A stretch of DNA of 64,000 nt from Scolanthus callimorphus (GCA_033964015.1 CM066912.1:16899399-16963398); one strand, 5' to 3'. Positions 42,658 through 55,261 are shown, counted from the stretch's first letter. The notes: a model not told the origin generated them from the sequence alone. Numbers and translations: made by a program.

Positions 42658-45273
42658 GTTCTATCGAAGATAGAAAATTAATAGCCGCACAAGGTGTACT
42701 CGACGGGCGCGCGTTAATTTTATGAATTGATGACAATCCCATTCAGCCTTTGCCTTTGACGAATGTCGCGCAAGTTTCAAGTTTCTCATTTTCGAAGCCA
42801 TTTATTGTCCACATTTACAGCAGAAGTCATTCCGACATCCTCGTCAGCATTTTAATTATTTTCCCACCGCCTCAGCAGACATTGACGACATAAAATGATC
42901 GTTCATCACTTCTTTTTCAAGTCCAAGCACGCTACTTACCAACCAGTTCATCAATAGCCGTTGGACACCTACGATCACCTTCCTCAGCCTTGCTTGTTCA
43001 AGATCATGGACACAACCCCCTGAACATTAGTTTATTTCAAGTTTTGTTTCTATTTATTTACATTTTTCATTAGTGTTAATAAGTGTTATTTTGTTCCCTT
43101 AGATTGACCTAGATTTATTTAGTCACATTCCTAGCGTACCGTACCCTCTCATTTGTCTTGTGTATATGTACATATTTGTATTTTTTTATCCTCTCCCCCG
43201 ACCACCACTCTCACAACTCAAGAACATTCGAAGGAAAGTATAGAGAAAGGAAAAAGTGGTCACCCCTCCCCCCAACATGGTACCACTGGTAGCCATGTAT
43301 GCTGTTATATGTGTGTAAGCATACCCGTCCCGTAATTGTATTCCCCGTGACCTACGTGTGTGTACCCCACAGTAGCTTTTGTACCATTGTCTAGCACAGT
43401 CTGCGTACCCTGCCATTTGTAACATTCTGTCCACTAGTACCATAGCAATGCTCACCATCCCTTGTACTGCGTATTTATTTGTTTCTCACTGTTCAGTCAG
43501 TCCCATCCTGTTTATCATATATCCACACTAGAATAGCTTGTTGCCCCATAGCCCTGTTGCTAGTCCTTTGTTTTCCGTATTTAGTCTCACTCGTAAAGAA
43601 GGGCAAGGAAAAGATGTTGCGCCATAGTATCATATGGCTAGGTTGTGATTGTGTAAGCAGTGAGCAAGCTTATGTTGTATTACACTTGTGGTCAACGGCC
43701 TTACGACCAGTGGTGAATGAAACCTAACTTATGTCCTTCCTATCGACTGGCGCTGTCCATTCGGTGAAGTAGAGCAAACGCGAATTTTCGTATAATTACA
43801 GCACTCTTGCAACCAGTGAAAGTGCTATTTCAGAAACATTTGAGCAGTTGAAACGCGAAACAGCCCTTATCCCAAAACCGGGCTTCTTTCTCAAGGACTG
43901 CGAGGCCGTCCACCAGAAAATCAATAGAAGAATCGCTAAAGATAAAATCTCATTACACAAACAGGAACATTCACAGGAAAATACTATTAAGCGCCAACGA
44001 ATTTTCCGAAACTTGGCCAGATGTAAACTCTTTTAATGAGCATCTTAATGATTTTAATGATGTCTTTTAATGAGCATCCCTAAAATTTATGCCGAAAATA
44101 TCTGCAACATTTTTTTTCTGAGAGGGCATTAAAAGCTATAGGGTCGTCTTTGTATTTGGAAATCTAGGATCATTTGATTTACAAAAAGAATGACTGGAAT
44201 CGGCAAAAAAAAAAAAACGCAGTTATAGCCCGATATCTATACCTTGGTAGTGCAGCTCTTGACACAGATGAGCGGACAAACCATTTCGAGCGAGTCACCT
44301 TAATTGAATGTAATTAGTGATGCAGCAAATGGCTTATTAGTAAGATCTTGATAGCCTTTCGTCTAGCGGCATTCTAAAACAACAGAGCCACCAATTGGTA
44401 TGTATTTTCAGCGTTTGTGGTATTATTTGTTAGCCATATTTAGAACTTAGAAAAGATACTCCCTAAGATAGATCGTCTAATTTCACTAATTGTAACTATT
44501 TATTCAGCTTTTGAACCTCAATAAAGTAGGTTTGAAACCTTAGGTGAAATGCTATGGCTGGACAAAGCAACGATTCAAGTAATTCCTGTCGTACTAAATG
44601 TCAATTTCCCATTGTTTAGTTTGTTCGAGCTATTATAAGTCATTAGAATAATTATATTATGCATGCATGCATGCCATTGTTATGTAAATTTAGTATATAC
44701 TACACGGGAACCTCCGTTTTGATTGGTTCACCATCTCGGGACATTGCCACAATATTCCGAGATCGAAAGCATTATCCCGAGATTGAGGAGCCCGGAGTGC
44801 AAGTGGTTCGGATATTTTTACTTTCTAAAGGAACTATCTGATCCGAAATGCAACAAAAATCCTTCTCAATTAACTTATGTTGTCTCCTTAGTCTTTCAAG
44901 GTGAATCAGAGAGAGTATCGCGATTCACCCTGCCACTCTGTGTTGTTGTGAGTCAATATTTTGTGGAATTGACGGCTCAAAAAGAGCTAGCAAAATTCAA
45001 CTTTTTCGCACGAATTTATGTTTCATTTCATTGTCAATAGTTCGAAATAACGTTTAGCTATATTTCTATAATATCTTATGGCAGAAAGAGATTTTTTTCG
45101 CCGAAAAAGATGGAAAAATGTAAACACAAAATGCTCGAGCTCGTGCGAAAAGCCCCTGTGATTGGGTGAGAGCGCGCGTAAATGTAATGAGAATTGAAAT
45201 TTCAATCGACAATAATTAACACTATTTCCTGCCATTTCCTCCAGAAAATCTTCAAGAATCGCGACACAATATT
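42658..45273. other. non-coding stretch
   Basis: No supported gene across 2.6 kb. Three GCAT repeats lie at about 44659. Short open frames (for example 43848-44036, with a lysine-rich helix) carry no recognisable family. The phrase CAATATTTTGTGGAATTG recurs at about 44956 and 45349. Confidence 0.45.
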
Positions 45274-45385
45274 AATTACGATTTTGAGACGGCAATTCCC
45301 CAAATTCTTGACGGCGTTGGAAGAAAATGCTTTCTCCCAATTAGCCGTCAATATTTTGTGGAATTGCCGTCTCAAAATCGTAATT
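45274..45385. repeat. foldback, 42-bp arms
   Basis: AATTACGATTTTGAGACGGC and onward (45274-45315) pairs with 45344-45385. The loop is AT-rich. Confidence 0.8.
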
Positions 45386-45635
45386 AGTATATAGAGTTTA
45401 TTTTTTGAACTTATTTCTTGAACTTCGAAAAATTGCTGCTCTTGTTTTTCAGTTCTTCGGAATCAGAGGTCGATGATTCGTTCACGGCACTTTTGAGAGC
45501 CGAATTACATTGACAACAACATATTAATTAAAGGCAATTTTGTCGACAAGAAACTCTTAATCTACTTTGCCGAACATTTACCTGTAGGTTGAAAGGCACA
45601 GTAAATCGTAGAAAGCCAGTCATTGAGTGAAAATT

Positions 45636-45944
45636 TCAGTTACACGTCGCCATGTTGATTCGCTTGATAACGAGCCATCCGACATGAAACGTATTTAAAG
45701 TTGTCTCTCTTTGTATATGAACAAGGTTTTCCTCATTGTCCCAGAGTTTGAAGAGGTTAATTTCCCAAATTTCTTTTGAATATTCCAAGCGAATCGTGAA
45801 TTTCTCTGCCAGCGGGTTGAAAAATATAGTCATCCATCGATGGTGAAATGGCGACCAAAGGCAAAGTGTTTTCAGCGAGGCAACTCTGCAGTTCACAATC
45901 CATAATCCAAGGCACAAAAATGCGAATTTATCCCTCGAATCCAT
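45636..45944 (-). CDS. hypothetical 102-codon ORF, possible secreted peptide or exon
   Basis: Reverse strand from ATG at 45944. Residues 1-21 (MDSRDKFAFLCLGLWIVNCRV) look like a signal peptide. The remainder (WSPFHHRWMTIFFNPLAEKF, IRLEYSKEIWEINLFKLWDN, TLNTFHVGWL) has the hydrophobic/aromatic spacing of a beta-rich extracellular domain, and there are no internal stops. I recognise no family. If real it would be a first exon or a pseudogene; no convincing splice donor stands out. Confidence 0.25.
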   Translation of the reverse strand: MDSRDKFAFLCLGLWIVNCRVASLKTLCLWSPFHHRWMTIFFNPLAEKFTIRLEYSKEIWEINLFKLWDNEENLVHIQRETTLNTFHVGWLVIKRINMATCN

Positions 45945-46125
45945 CCTTGCAACCTTCTAAAAACTTAAATATTTTATCGTATTCGATATTAAGGTTTTAA
46001 AGCGAGTAATTTCTAGCGTTTTTGCTTCTCTAAAACAGCAGCAAGTTTCCACGCAACGCATACAGGAAGAGGCTACAAAATGTCGGCAAATGCGACATTT
46101 TGTGTCGCTCGGATATTTTTTGGAG

Positions 46126-46196
46126 TAATAATAATAATAAAGAACTTATATAGCGCTTATTCATCTCTGTGCTAGGTGCTTTACAATAGTCCATAA
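46126..46196 (+). repeat. AATAA microsatellite plus ATATAGCGC motif
   Basis: TAATAATAATAATAA followed by ACTTATATAGCGCTTATTCA and AGGTGCTTTACAAT. This resembles a dispersed repeat end common in marine invertebrate genomes; that familiarity is from memory and unverified. Confidence 0.45.
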
Positions 46197-46375
46197 TAAA
46201 TTAATAGTTAAAACCACTAAAAATATGATTAAAATAAATCCATATTAAAACAATTAAAAAGTAAAAACTCATAAAAACACTAGCATTAATAACATTTTCG
46301 ATTAAAATAAACTGATAGACAACCAAAAACGATAAGTGGATAATTGGAGTGTTCCCGTGTAGTATATAATATATA

Positions 46376-47254
46376 GATTTAGCCACTGACTAAAAGCGGA
46401 GCTCCCAGTTACATATTTTTCTGTTTTAATGAGACAAAAGGTCGCTATTGTACATAGCCTGTCACCGTCATACTACGTGACCAAACACTTCCACCCCTGC
46501 CACTTAGATAATTTCATCCAAGTTTGGTTCTCTGAGGCTCATCCCTTTCAAAGAATTACACCTTTCTTGGTTTGATGACGTAATCGATTACGTCATACCA
46601 CGTGATCACGCGTTGCACCCCCTTGCCGCTTTGACAACTTCTCCCAAGTTTGGTTGTCTGAGCGTCATCCCTTCCAAAGATTTAAGCCTTTTCACGTTTG
46701 ATGACGTCATCGATGACGTCATACCACGTGACCATGTTGTTGCATCCTCCTTGCCGCTTAGACAACTTCACCCAAGTTTGGTTGACTTTGGTTCATCCCT
46801 TCCAAAGATGTAAGCCTTTTCTCGTTTGATGATGTCATCGATGATGTCATACCACGTGATTATGCGGTTGCACCCGCCTTGCCGCTTAGACAACATCACC
46901 CAAGTTTGGTTGTCTGAGGTTCATCCCTTCCAAAGATATGAGCCTTTCCTCGTTTTGATGACGTCATACCACATGACCACGTCTTTGCACCCCCCTTGCA
47001 ACTAAGACAACTTCATCCAAGTTTGGTTGTCTAAGGTTCATCCCTTCCAAAGATATAAACCTTTTATTTAGCTCGGCTATAAACTGTTTGATGGGTTGCC
47101 TGTGCGACGACGGACACACACACAACCGTCCATCACAAAACAAGTCAATGCATATACACTTTTGTTTTGTTTCTTTCTTCTCCTGCAAGTAGCTATGGGG
47201 CTCCGCTCCGCGGGCGCCTTCGGCGTACGCGGGAGTCCGCTACGGAGCGGAGCT
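46376..47254 (+). repeat. CRE/E-box minisatellite, subfamily A
   Basis: Units of about 127-129 bp with cores at about 46572, 46699, 46827 and 46956. Core is TGACGTCATCGATGACGTCA or a variant, then ATACCACGTGACC or a variant; each unit also has CCAAGTTTGGTTG, CATCCCTTCCAAAGAT and CTTGCCGCTTAGACAAC. It ends in a GC-rich palindromic block (GGGCTCCGCTCCGCG ... CGGAGCGGAGCTCCC, 47200-47256). Confidence 0.85.
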
Positions 47255-48300
47255 CCCGGTTATAAAATTTTCTGTGCGAATGAAAGGGGTTCCCATGTGT
47301 AAATGGTTTATACTTATAGGCTTTTTAAGAAAAATTGTCTCTTGATATGTATACAACAGTGTTTTCTTCGGTATGTTCTGCATTGACACTACAAATACAG
47401 GGACGAAAATAAGCATCCTGTCAAGTGAGATAAAAACCTCCTTCAGAAAAATTAAGGTATTAATTCCTCCAAATGGAATAATTCAAAAGTGCAATAAAGA
47501 GAATATTTTTTTCAAGCATAGATGGCGTCGTCGCTGACGTCATATCACGTAACCAACTCATTTCACTCATCTGGTGACCTAGACTACACTACCCAAGTTT
47601 GGTTGTTTTAGAGTCTTCCCTTCACGAGATATTAATTTTTCAAGCATATATGACGTCATCGCTGACGTCATATCACGTGACCACCTCATTTCGCTGTCGC
47701 TCAACTGGTGACCTAGACTACACTACAAAAGTTTGGTTTTAGAGTCTTCCCTTCACGAGATATTAATTTTTCAGGCATAGATGACGTCATCGATGACGTG
47801 CTTATCTGGTGACCTAGACTACACTACCCAAGTTTGGTTGTTTTAGAGTCTTCGCTTCACGAGATATTAATTTTTCAATCATTGATGACGTCATCGATGA
47901 CGTCACATCACGTGACCGTGTTACAGCACCTCCCTTGTGGCATAGACAAAATATCCCAAGTATGGTTGTTTTAGCATGTTCCCTTGAGGAGATATATTTT
48001 TTTCTTTGCGTACCACAGAGTTTCCAGTGTACACGGACGGAGGGACACCGGACAGCGTACGCTATAGGTTTAATACCAGGGAAGCTTCAATAGAAGCCAA
48101 ACTTGGAGAAACTTTCAAAGGCCATAAGAGGAACTCTACACCAAAGTCACGTGCCCTTTCGTCATCAATGACGTATCAAAATGATCCATAATGCCTGTGA
48201 CGTTCAAAAATCAACTCGATAGTATACTATACGTTTTTTTAAATTTTATTTTTTATTTTTTTATTTAAACCATACGTTTTTCCCTTTTGTATGGAACTCC
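47255..48300 (+). repeat. CRE/E-box minisatellite, subfamily B
   Basis: Leader 47255-47522 matches 10465-10740; units have cores at about 47523, 47650, 47780 and 47884; the terminal segment 47925-48232 matches 14210-14455. Compared with subfamily A, the inter-core sequence is different (GTGACCTAGACTACACTACC, TTAGAGTCTTCCCTTCACG) while the paired CRE, the CACGTGACC box and CCAAGTTTGGTTG are kept. Confidence 0.85.
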
Positions 48301-50204
48301 GCTTAAGCAATTATTCTCCTCAGGCTCCGTGAATAGTGGCGAATAGTCCCCGAGACTGGAGGTTCACTTCGCCTTCGGCGAATAATTGTTAAACAACCTC
48401 TGATTGGTCAGTTCGAGATATAAATATATGTGAATAATTAACTCCATCACTTCACAACAAAACTTCGGGAAGGGTAGAACGTTGCGACGTTGAAATTTCT
48501 ACCACCGAACGCAGCCTTATGGCTGATCAAGCTCCTCCACCAGTAAATGCGAAGATTAGTAGTTGTAAACCGTACCGACCCGCCAGCTTTAACACCGGCA
48601 TTGACTCCAGCAGCCGTTAGTCAACTAAGGCCTACGGCAAACGCCGAACTTCAGCCGCCTGTCTTTTGTCGAACCTTTCCTTTTTCAAAGGATGCCGCTT
48701 CATTGTACTTTATAATCAATAAATTTCTATTGTTTTGTATTTGAACGGAGCGACTCTGGCACGGCGTTTGCCGTAGGCCTAAGTGGAGTGTTCATCCCCA
48801 TACCTCATTACAATAACAATGGCACCGGGATATATAATACTATTGTTTCGAGCTCATTTGCATTAGGAACGGCACTATCTGCCTGTCAACGACCCGCTAC
48901 TGCCGCGCTAAATTCCATTTTTTAGTCCTTCCAGCGCTTCTAAAATCAGGGCTGGGATTTGCTCCATTCACCAGACAGGCTCTATTAACCTCATAAAAAG
49001 TTTCTAATAGAAAGTGAAGTGCTGTGAGCTAGCAATATCTTCAAACAGTATGTTTAGCTGTAACTGACATCGTTTTTATTGTCAAGAAATTAGTTATGTG
49101 GCAATTACTCAAAAACGTTTTTTTGGTTTAGATTTTTAGAAATCATGCATAACCTCTATAACCCTATTTCCCTAAGCACCTTGAACAACAAGTTCAAGAA
49201 AGGCCCCCAGTTGTCACTCAACTGTGGTACATCTCTGTGGTGTGAATTTCAACATTTGTGTTCAAAATGCAAGTTTATGATGAAATAAATACAAGAAAAC
49301 AGCCCGTCACTTCGTGACGCTAGAAGACCCAACCTGAGTTCCCCCTTCCATAAACTGCTGATTTACATTACTAATGACCTCCCTTTTTATGTGTTTGTTT
49401 TGCACTGGTCTCTCTGATTTTGGTGGAGAGAATGACGCACGTGTGTGTGTCTTGGTGAGTCAGTCCGGGTCTCAAATCTGTCTAAGAACCCGCTAAAATT
49501 GAAAACGCAGCCTATTACAGAAAAACATTTGACTTCGGAAGGGTTTGTATAATGCTTATCAGTAAGGCACGAGAAGAAACAGGTAAAGTTAAACTGTTCT
49601 AAGAAATTTCTTAGTTTATCATAGGAATATTTAGAGAATATCATTCATGACTTAGCGCGCGCCCTGTAGGCAGTGCCAGGTGTAAGTTTGTTCAAACTTG
49701 AATGCAATTTTTCTCAGCTCAAATCTTTCTCGAATTAGAATTATCCCTACACACAAATGTAAGTAATCTGTAATAGAACCATTTAAGTTTGAATGTCTAT
49801 GGTGCTATCGGCTAAGGGAACTGTGTTCCTTTTTAGTTTATGTGTGAGATTTCAACATGGCCGCGATGGCGGCTTTGTTCCTCGCTTGAATTAGAACTTA
49901 GCCAAAGGTGAATCTTTTCCAACAAAAACACGCCCACTGGAGAGATTTCCTCCTTCTCTTCTGGTTTGTGTCCTTCGTTTTGCGATACAGCGTCAGGATT
50001 TATACTTAGAAAATATTATTCATGGCTTTGTGGCATTTCGCCTTGGCGTGCTTCCAGAAAGCAAGTAGACTAGACGAAATATCAGAAAATTGCCATATTT
50101 AAGGCGCGCGCAAGAGGCATTTTTTTAATAAAAGCTGGCAACAAGGGTTTTCTTATGTAATTGTTCACGCTGAATCCGAATTTTCTTGTTGCCATCCCTG
50201 ATTT
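48301..50204. other. non-coding stretch with small dyads
   Basis: Inverted pair AAGGCCTACGGCAAACGCCG (about 48626) and its complement (about 48762), about 116 bp apart, enclosing AATAAATTTC. A tiny open frame from ATG 48520 (MADQAPPPVNAKISS, 33 codons) is coding-like but unidentified. The remainder is featureless. Confidence 0.4.
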
Positions 50205-51480
50205 TGCGTTTTAATGGTGAAAATGACGTCATCATGATTGACAGCTGTTCGCGAACCCCTTAAAATAATTTTGTCGCTATATTTCAAATTCGAACGAATA
50301 TTTAACTTGAACAGGATAGTTTGGAATGTTCTATACGAAAAAGTGTCGTATTATTTGGATATGGAGCTGCTGTGATATTCAAAATGGCGGATCCAAGATG
50401 GCCGCCATATCGTCAAATTTGATTTTTAGAAACTATCAGTCTGGTAGTCAAAAAAGACATGGAAAGAAATAGCTGAAAATGAATTCAAGGTATCACAGTA
50501 TGAAATGCAGTGCTGCTGGTCGAATGAAGCCATATTAAATATATAAAAGGCAAATTAATATAAAAAGGTGAATCAGATTCACCGCCGCTTGATTTTACGA
50601 AACGATATCCCCATTTTTCGATGATCGTCCTTGGTCCCGGCAACAAAACTGTGCTTTTGAAGTCCTTATATCAAGTCCTTATATACCCCCGTGGCATAAT
50701 CGAAAAATCGTGGAAACCTCAGGACCAGCAGAAAACCTCAAAAGGAAACCTCAGACAAGAAAGGGGCTGGAATAGGAGAAGGCCTTCAGGCATAGAGAGG
50801 AAAGCTGCTCCGAGGACGAATTAAAATCTTACATTTGCCACTTTTGCTTATAACTTCAAAGTTGCCACCACCAGACTATAGAAAAATACGGAAAAGGCTG
50901 ACGCAACGCCCAAATTGTCATAGAATGATTTCCCCTTTATCCCAGCTTTTTTGTTGTCATTATTATTCCTGTGTGTGTAAGAGGAATATTCTGCATGCAT
51001 TTAAAACAATAGTATTCGACTAAGTGATAGGCTTTGAAATCAATAGTCAAAATGAGAACTTTTACAGTAGGGACGACTAACTTGCTACAATTTGTGAATT
51101 GCGGTTCTGCCTAAATTCACTAACAACAATCATATATTTGCCTATATAATATTCTCTTTCCACCATAATCGTCTGTTGCTATTTTCATGTATTGTTTTTG
51201 TCTTTTTTTAAGTTTAGCCTTTGAACGTGATGGCGTCAAACAGTCGCCAGATATCCAAAATGGCGGCACGGCGGCCATCTTGGATCCGCCATTTTGGATG
51301 ACGTTCTACGACCATCAAGCACCCTATCTATAATATAGATGCTTTTTTTAATACCACATTGCTACTTATCCATTTAGATTTCACTGGTCGTTAAATTTTG
51401 AAAAGAAAAATCTGCGAAAACTTCATTGTAGAGGTTTATGTGACAGCTGTCAATAATGACGTCATTTCACCTCTTAAGAG
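50205..51480. mobile_element. 1.3-kb inverted-repeat element with AAGATGGC motifs
   Basis: Outer ends: 50211-50248 against 51443-51477 (ATGACGTCAT, TTGACAGCTGT). Inner: 50380-50406 against 51270-51297 (GGCGGATCCAAGATGGCCGC). A further mini-hairpin of CCAAAATGGCGG lies at 51255-51297. The sequence between arm pairs is diverged. No ORF is recognisable. It may be an old non-autonomous DNA transposon. Confidence 0.6.
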
Positions 51481-54004
51481 GGAATGTCCACTAAGACCGA
51501 GCGGGAGGTGGCACATGATGAAAAATAAAAATCCTTCATATTTTGTCCAAAGATAGCCTAATATACCAAAAGAAATCTGATGGGATTTTGTTCTTCAGTT
51601 ATTAATTTTAACTCCCGAAAATTACGATTTTCTGACAGCACCCCGCGAATGGACAAAACGCACAATTTTCAGCCGAAATACCTAAACTTACAAACACTGT
51701 CATATCCACTTCGCGCCAGCCCCAAACCCGAAAATCGGTTCAGAAATGTCTTTTGTATGTCCTAAGAAGTAATTTAAGGCTAAATATTATCTTTTGCGTT
51801 CGATAATTTTGGCACGGGAAGCCGTTAAAACTGATCAAAATTTTGCTCGCTCGAAATCGGCGATCTGGCGGTCATTTTCAGGAGGGAATATCCAGTCCCG
51901 GTAGTGTCCCAAATCAACCCAAATAATTTTTTCTCATAAGTAGACATATTGTTCTCAACCGTAATATAAAAATTATTGCCAGGCTATTTGTCAACGCCAA
52001 GAACCAAGCCTCTCAAAATCGGAGTTATCACAACTTGAATGTGTCAACACATGTAAACACAACGCGAACATAATGCAAATACTGAGAGAAAATACACTTG
52101 ATTCGTGAAAATAATGCAACACCGAGCACTTCTCTTTCTTACCTGGATAGTTAGCGTCCTAGGTTTGGCTTCCGAACGTATTTTCCATGTAGTTTCTGCA
52201 GCGCCATTGTGTCAATTTGTACTTCGATCACGGTGCGATGATTATTCGCTTCAGTTACTTCAAGATATTTCGATTCTGAGCAATGTTATCCATCTTGCTT
52301 CAAGGAAAATGCCCTTATTTCACCAGATCAAAAGTTGCAGGCAGCTATTTTGGATTTGCGTAGCCATTTAAGCCATAGAAATGCGGAGATGTTCCAGTTT
52401 TAGCGTTCCAATGTTGACAGGCGAGGACGTGACCTCGAGACGTTGCGTGACGGATCCAGGAATTTTCGAGGGGGTGGGGTCAGGCATTGGATGTGTTTCT
52501 GTCTCTTTGCGTGCGAAAGTGCGCCGCGATTTTAAAAATAAAGCTACGGATATTAGACATATGTACACTGATTTTAGGCAAGCGAACTATATAAATTATT
52601 TAAAATCCTAAATGATAGTACAGAGTCAGTAAATATATTTTTTTACGAAATTGTGAGGATTTAGAAAAGGAACTTGTCCACACTCACTCCTTTTCTGTTT
52701 TCCTGAACATTGGAAGAGTTTTCCTCGTCCTCTTTTTGCAACATCAACTTCCTTAGTTCCATACCATCAAGCTATTCTTACTAAAAAGTAACGTGGTACA
52801 TATACATTCCTCGGGCGTTTTGTATGGTTGACAGTTTGTTGAGGACCAGGGTTACGTGCAGTGAAAAACAAGAGTAGGAGAGGATCTTTTAAAAAGTCAG
52901 GTCTATAACAACTGTATTGCCCAGGGGCGTAGGTAGGGGGGATGTCAAAATAAACTAAGCGACACCATTTTAAAGCATTGAAACTACGGTTTATTATATG
53001 GCAACGATAGTACGCGGGCTCTGATTGGCTAACGAGCGGGCGTAACTCTCCGTAATGCCCACGGGCATTATGGAAATTCTTAATGCCCGCTCGCAGTTCA
53101 AGACTGATAATAAATCATCTCCTTGAAATAACACAAATTCAAAAAGATTTTCAGCGAAATTTACAACAAGGAATACTTGACACAGTATATATAACACAAA
53201 TCTAACTTGTAGTGACAAGAGGAAAATAAAGGCCTGAATAGCAGAAATGACCTGTTATTATACAAAAGCAAAAGCAGAGCCAAAAAGTTACTCTACTAAG
53301 AAATTCGAGTCTATCCTGAGAAAATGATAACTTAAGGGAGTCAAAATAGCAGCAAAAGGTAAAAGCTACATGTAAAGTCAAAATTTATTGGGAATTCAAG
53401 AAACTTGAGAGCTAAGAATAATAACAGAAAGCGAGTTCAAACTTTGTGCTTACCGATAACTGATAGTGAAGTCGTTGATTTCTTTTCTCTCTCCATCTCC
53501 TCGAGTTAAATTCATTCTTACTTTTACGTTTACTTTTGCACAAATAAAATAACCATTGCAATTTTCTGGAGGATAGCTTGTGAAATATCTTATTCAGATC
53601 TTCCGTATTTATTAAAGGCCGTTTCCTAGTGCAAAAGGAGCAATGTTTTCCCCAATGGTGCTAAAAAAAAGTTGAGCTGACGTCGAAGACTTGCTTCCCG
53701 GTTGCTTGCCGTTTGAAACTTCTGTAACTCCCTCAAAAGTTTCTCACAAATAACTAAACAACATTATAAAATATCTGTAAAAGAAAGGATTCCGAAGTTT
53801 TTGATATCCATAAGAGGTTGATTACTTTAGAGTAAGTCTGGTGTGGTTTCGCACACGGGTTTGTTCTATCAATTTGACTCAGAAAAAACTCTGAATGAAC
53901 TCGAGCGCGACGCGGGCGCGTATCTGAGTTATTTCGGCGGGAAAATGAACGAGGCGACTTCCGGTTCGTAAAAAGTTTGTAGAAAAAGTGCCATATAATA
54001 AACA
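51481..54004. other. non-coding stretch
   Basis: No supported gene apart from the weak ORF at 52105. CTGATTGGCT lies at 53021-53030, next to the palindrome TAATGCCCACGGGCATTA (about 53053-53070). Confidence 0.4.
52105..52371 (+). CDS. hypothetical 88-codon ORF with possible signal peptide
   Basis: From ATG 52105, or 52114 (MQHRALLFLTWIVSVLGLAS), the N-terminus looks like a cleavable signal sequence (hydrophobic core of about 15 residues). The body has five cysteines (LCQFVLRSRCDDYS, KSCRQLFWICV). It could be a first exon of a secreted protein or chance. No family recognised and no neighbouring exon visible. Confidence 0.25.
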   Translation: MKIMQHRALLFLTWIVSVLGLASERIFHVVSAAPLCQFVLRSRCDDYSLQLLQDISILSNVIHLASRKMPLFHQIKSCRQLFWICVAI

Positions 54005-54144
54005 ACTTACTAACCTCGACCGTTCGGGCATTACGTGAAATATCAAACCTCGGTTTTGGCGTATCAACCTCGCTATCGCTCGGCCGATACGCCAAAACCT
54101 CAGTTTGATATTTCACGTAATGCCCTCACTCTCGGTTAGTAAGT
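54005..54144. repeat. foldback, 60-bp arms
   Basis: ACTTACTAACC ... TTTTGGCGTATC (54005-54065) pairs with 54086-54144. The loop contains the small dyad CTCGCTATCGCTCGG. Confidence 0.8.
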
Positions 54145-54174
54145 AGTTAGTAATGCTATATCTATATTTATTTA

Positions 54175-54252
54175 TTTTAGGTACCTTTAGGGGTAAAATC
54201 GAAAGTTCCCGACGAGCACCTCCGCCCCAAAAATAGGGAATTCCCCCTGGAG
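54175..54252. repeat. GGGGGACTCCC-family MITE, partial right end
   Basis: TTTAGGGGTAAAATCGAAAG, CGACGAGCACC, then AATAGGGAATTCCCCC. Equivalent to one end of the elements at 3411 and 54792. Confidence 0.7.
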
Positions 54253-54791
54253 GTATATGTCGCTGCGCAATAACGTTTTTAGTCTTCTTGTAAGCGACGA
54301 ACAGAATTTTATAACCATACATAGAGATTATTACATGGTAAGAGCTTGATGTCGTTTTTATTCACGAGTTTTCGTGTCATAGCGCGAACGAGCGAGTCTT
54401 CGAGCGAATTGATTGCCATGCCAATCCTTTGTCTTCTAAACACTACACTTTTCTTGCATAGAATCGCTCTAATCGCAAGGAGGCCGCGTAGCAATGCATA
54501 CTGTGGTGTGAGTGACATGTTGTTTCGTAGGAAATGTTTTTGGGCATTACTGCCCTATACAGTGTTGTAATTTTTGTAACGATCCTTCCACCAACCCAAA
54601 AACGATGGGCATGACCATCACAGATCTACATTTTGATGACGTGTCACAATGATAGTGCGGAAAGGATCTGGTTTTGAAGAAAAGAGAGTGGTATAAAGTT
54701 TCTTACAGTATCGAGACTGGGAAGAATGAACGGAATGGTATCATATTTTTGTCATCAAATACCACAGGGGGCCTAGGCAATGAAGAAAGCC

Positions 54792-55120
54792 AGGGGGACT
54801 CCCTTATTTGGGGGGCGGGGGTGCTCGTCGGGAACTTTCGATTTTACCCCTAAAGGTAACAAACATGGCGTCGCTTAGTTGGTTTTGACCCCTAAAAGGT
54901 ACCAACAAGACGTATTTTCCCTCGTGATTTTCTCTCGTATTTTTTACGAGGGAAAATACGTCTGAAATTGGCTACCAACAAGTGTGATTTGCTTGATTTA
55001 CTATAGCGGACCTCCAACAGGTACCTATCTGGAAGAAATAGCAAGTTTTCGATTTTTACCCCCTAAAAGGTACGACGAGCACTCCCGCCCAATGAAAATA
55101 GGGGAGTCCCCCCCCGGGGG
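54792..55120. mobile_element. GGGGGACTCCC-family foldback MITE, copy 2
   Basis: Inverted ends GGGGGACTCCC ... GGGGGTGCTCGTC at 54793-54830 and complement ending at about 55120. Internal CCTAAAAGGTACC-type motifs correspond to the TTAGGGG motifs in copy 1. It contains a hairpin GACGTATTTTCCCTCGT / ACGAGGGAAAATACGTC (54909-54963). Confidence 0.8.
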
Positions 55121-55261
55121 GGAGGAGGGGAGAAAAATATGGTTGGTATTTACTTACTTGCCGTCGATCAGCCATCTATGTGGATTAAGGAGGGCTAATT
55201 CTACATATTATCATTGCCGTAAAAGACAATAATATCATATTCAATCTTAGAGTATTGCCTT

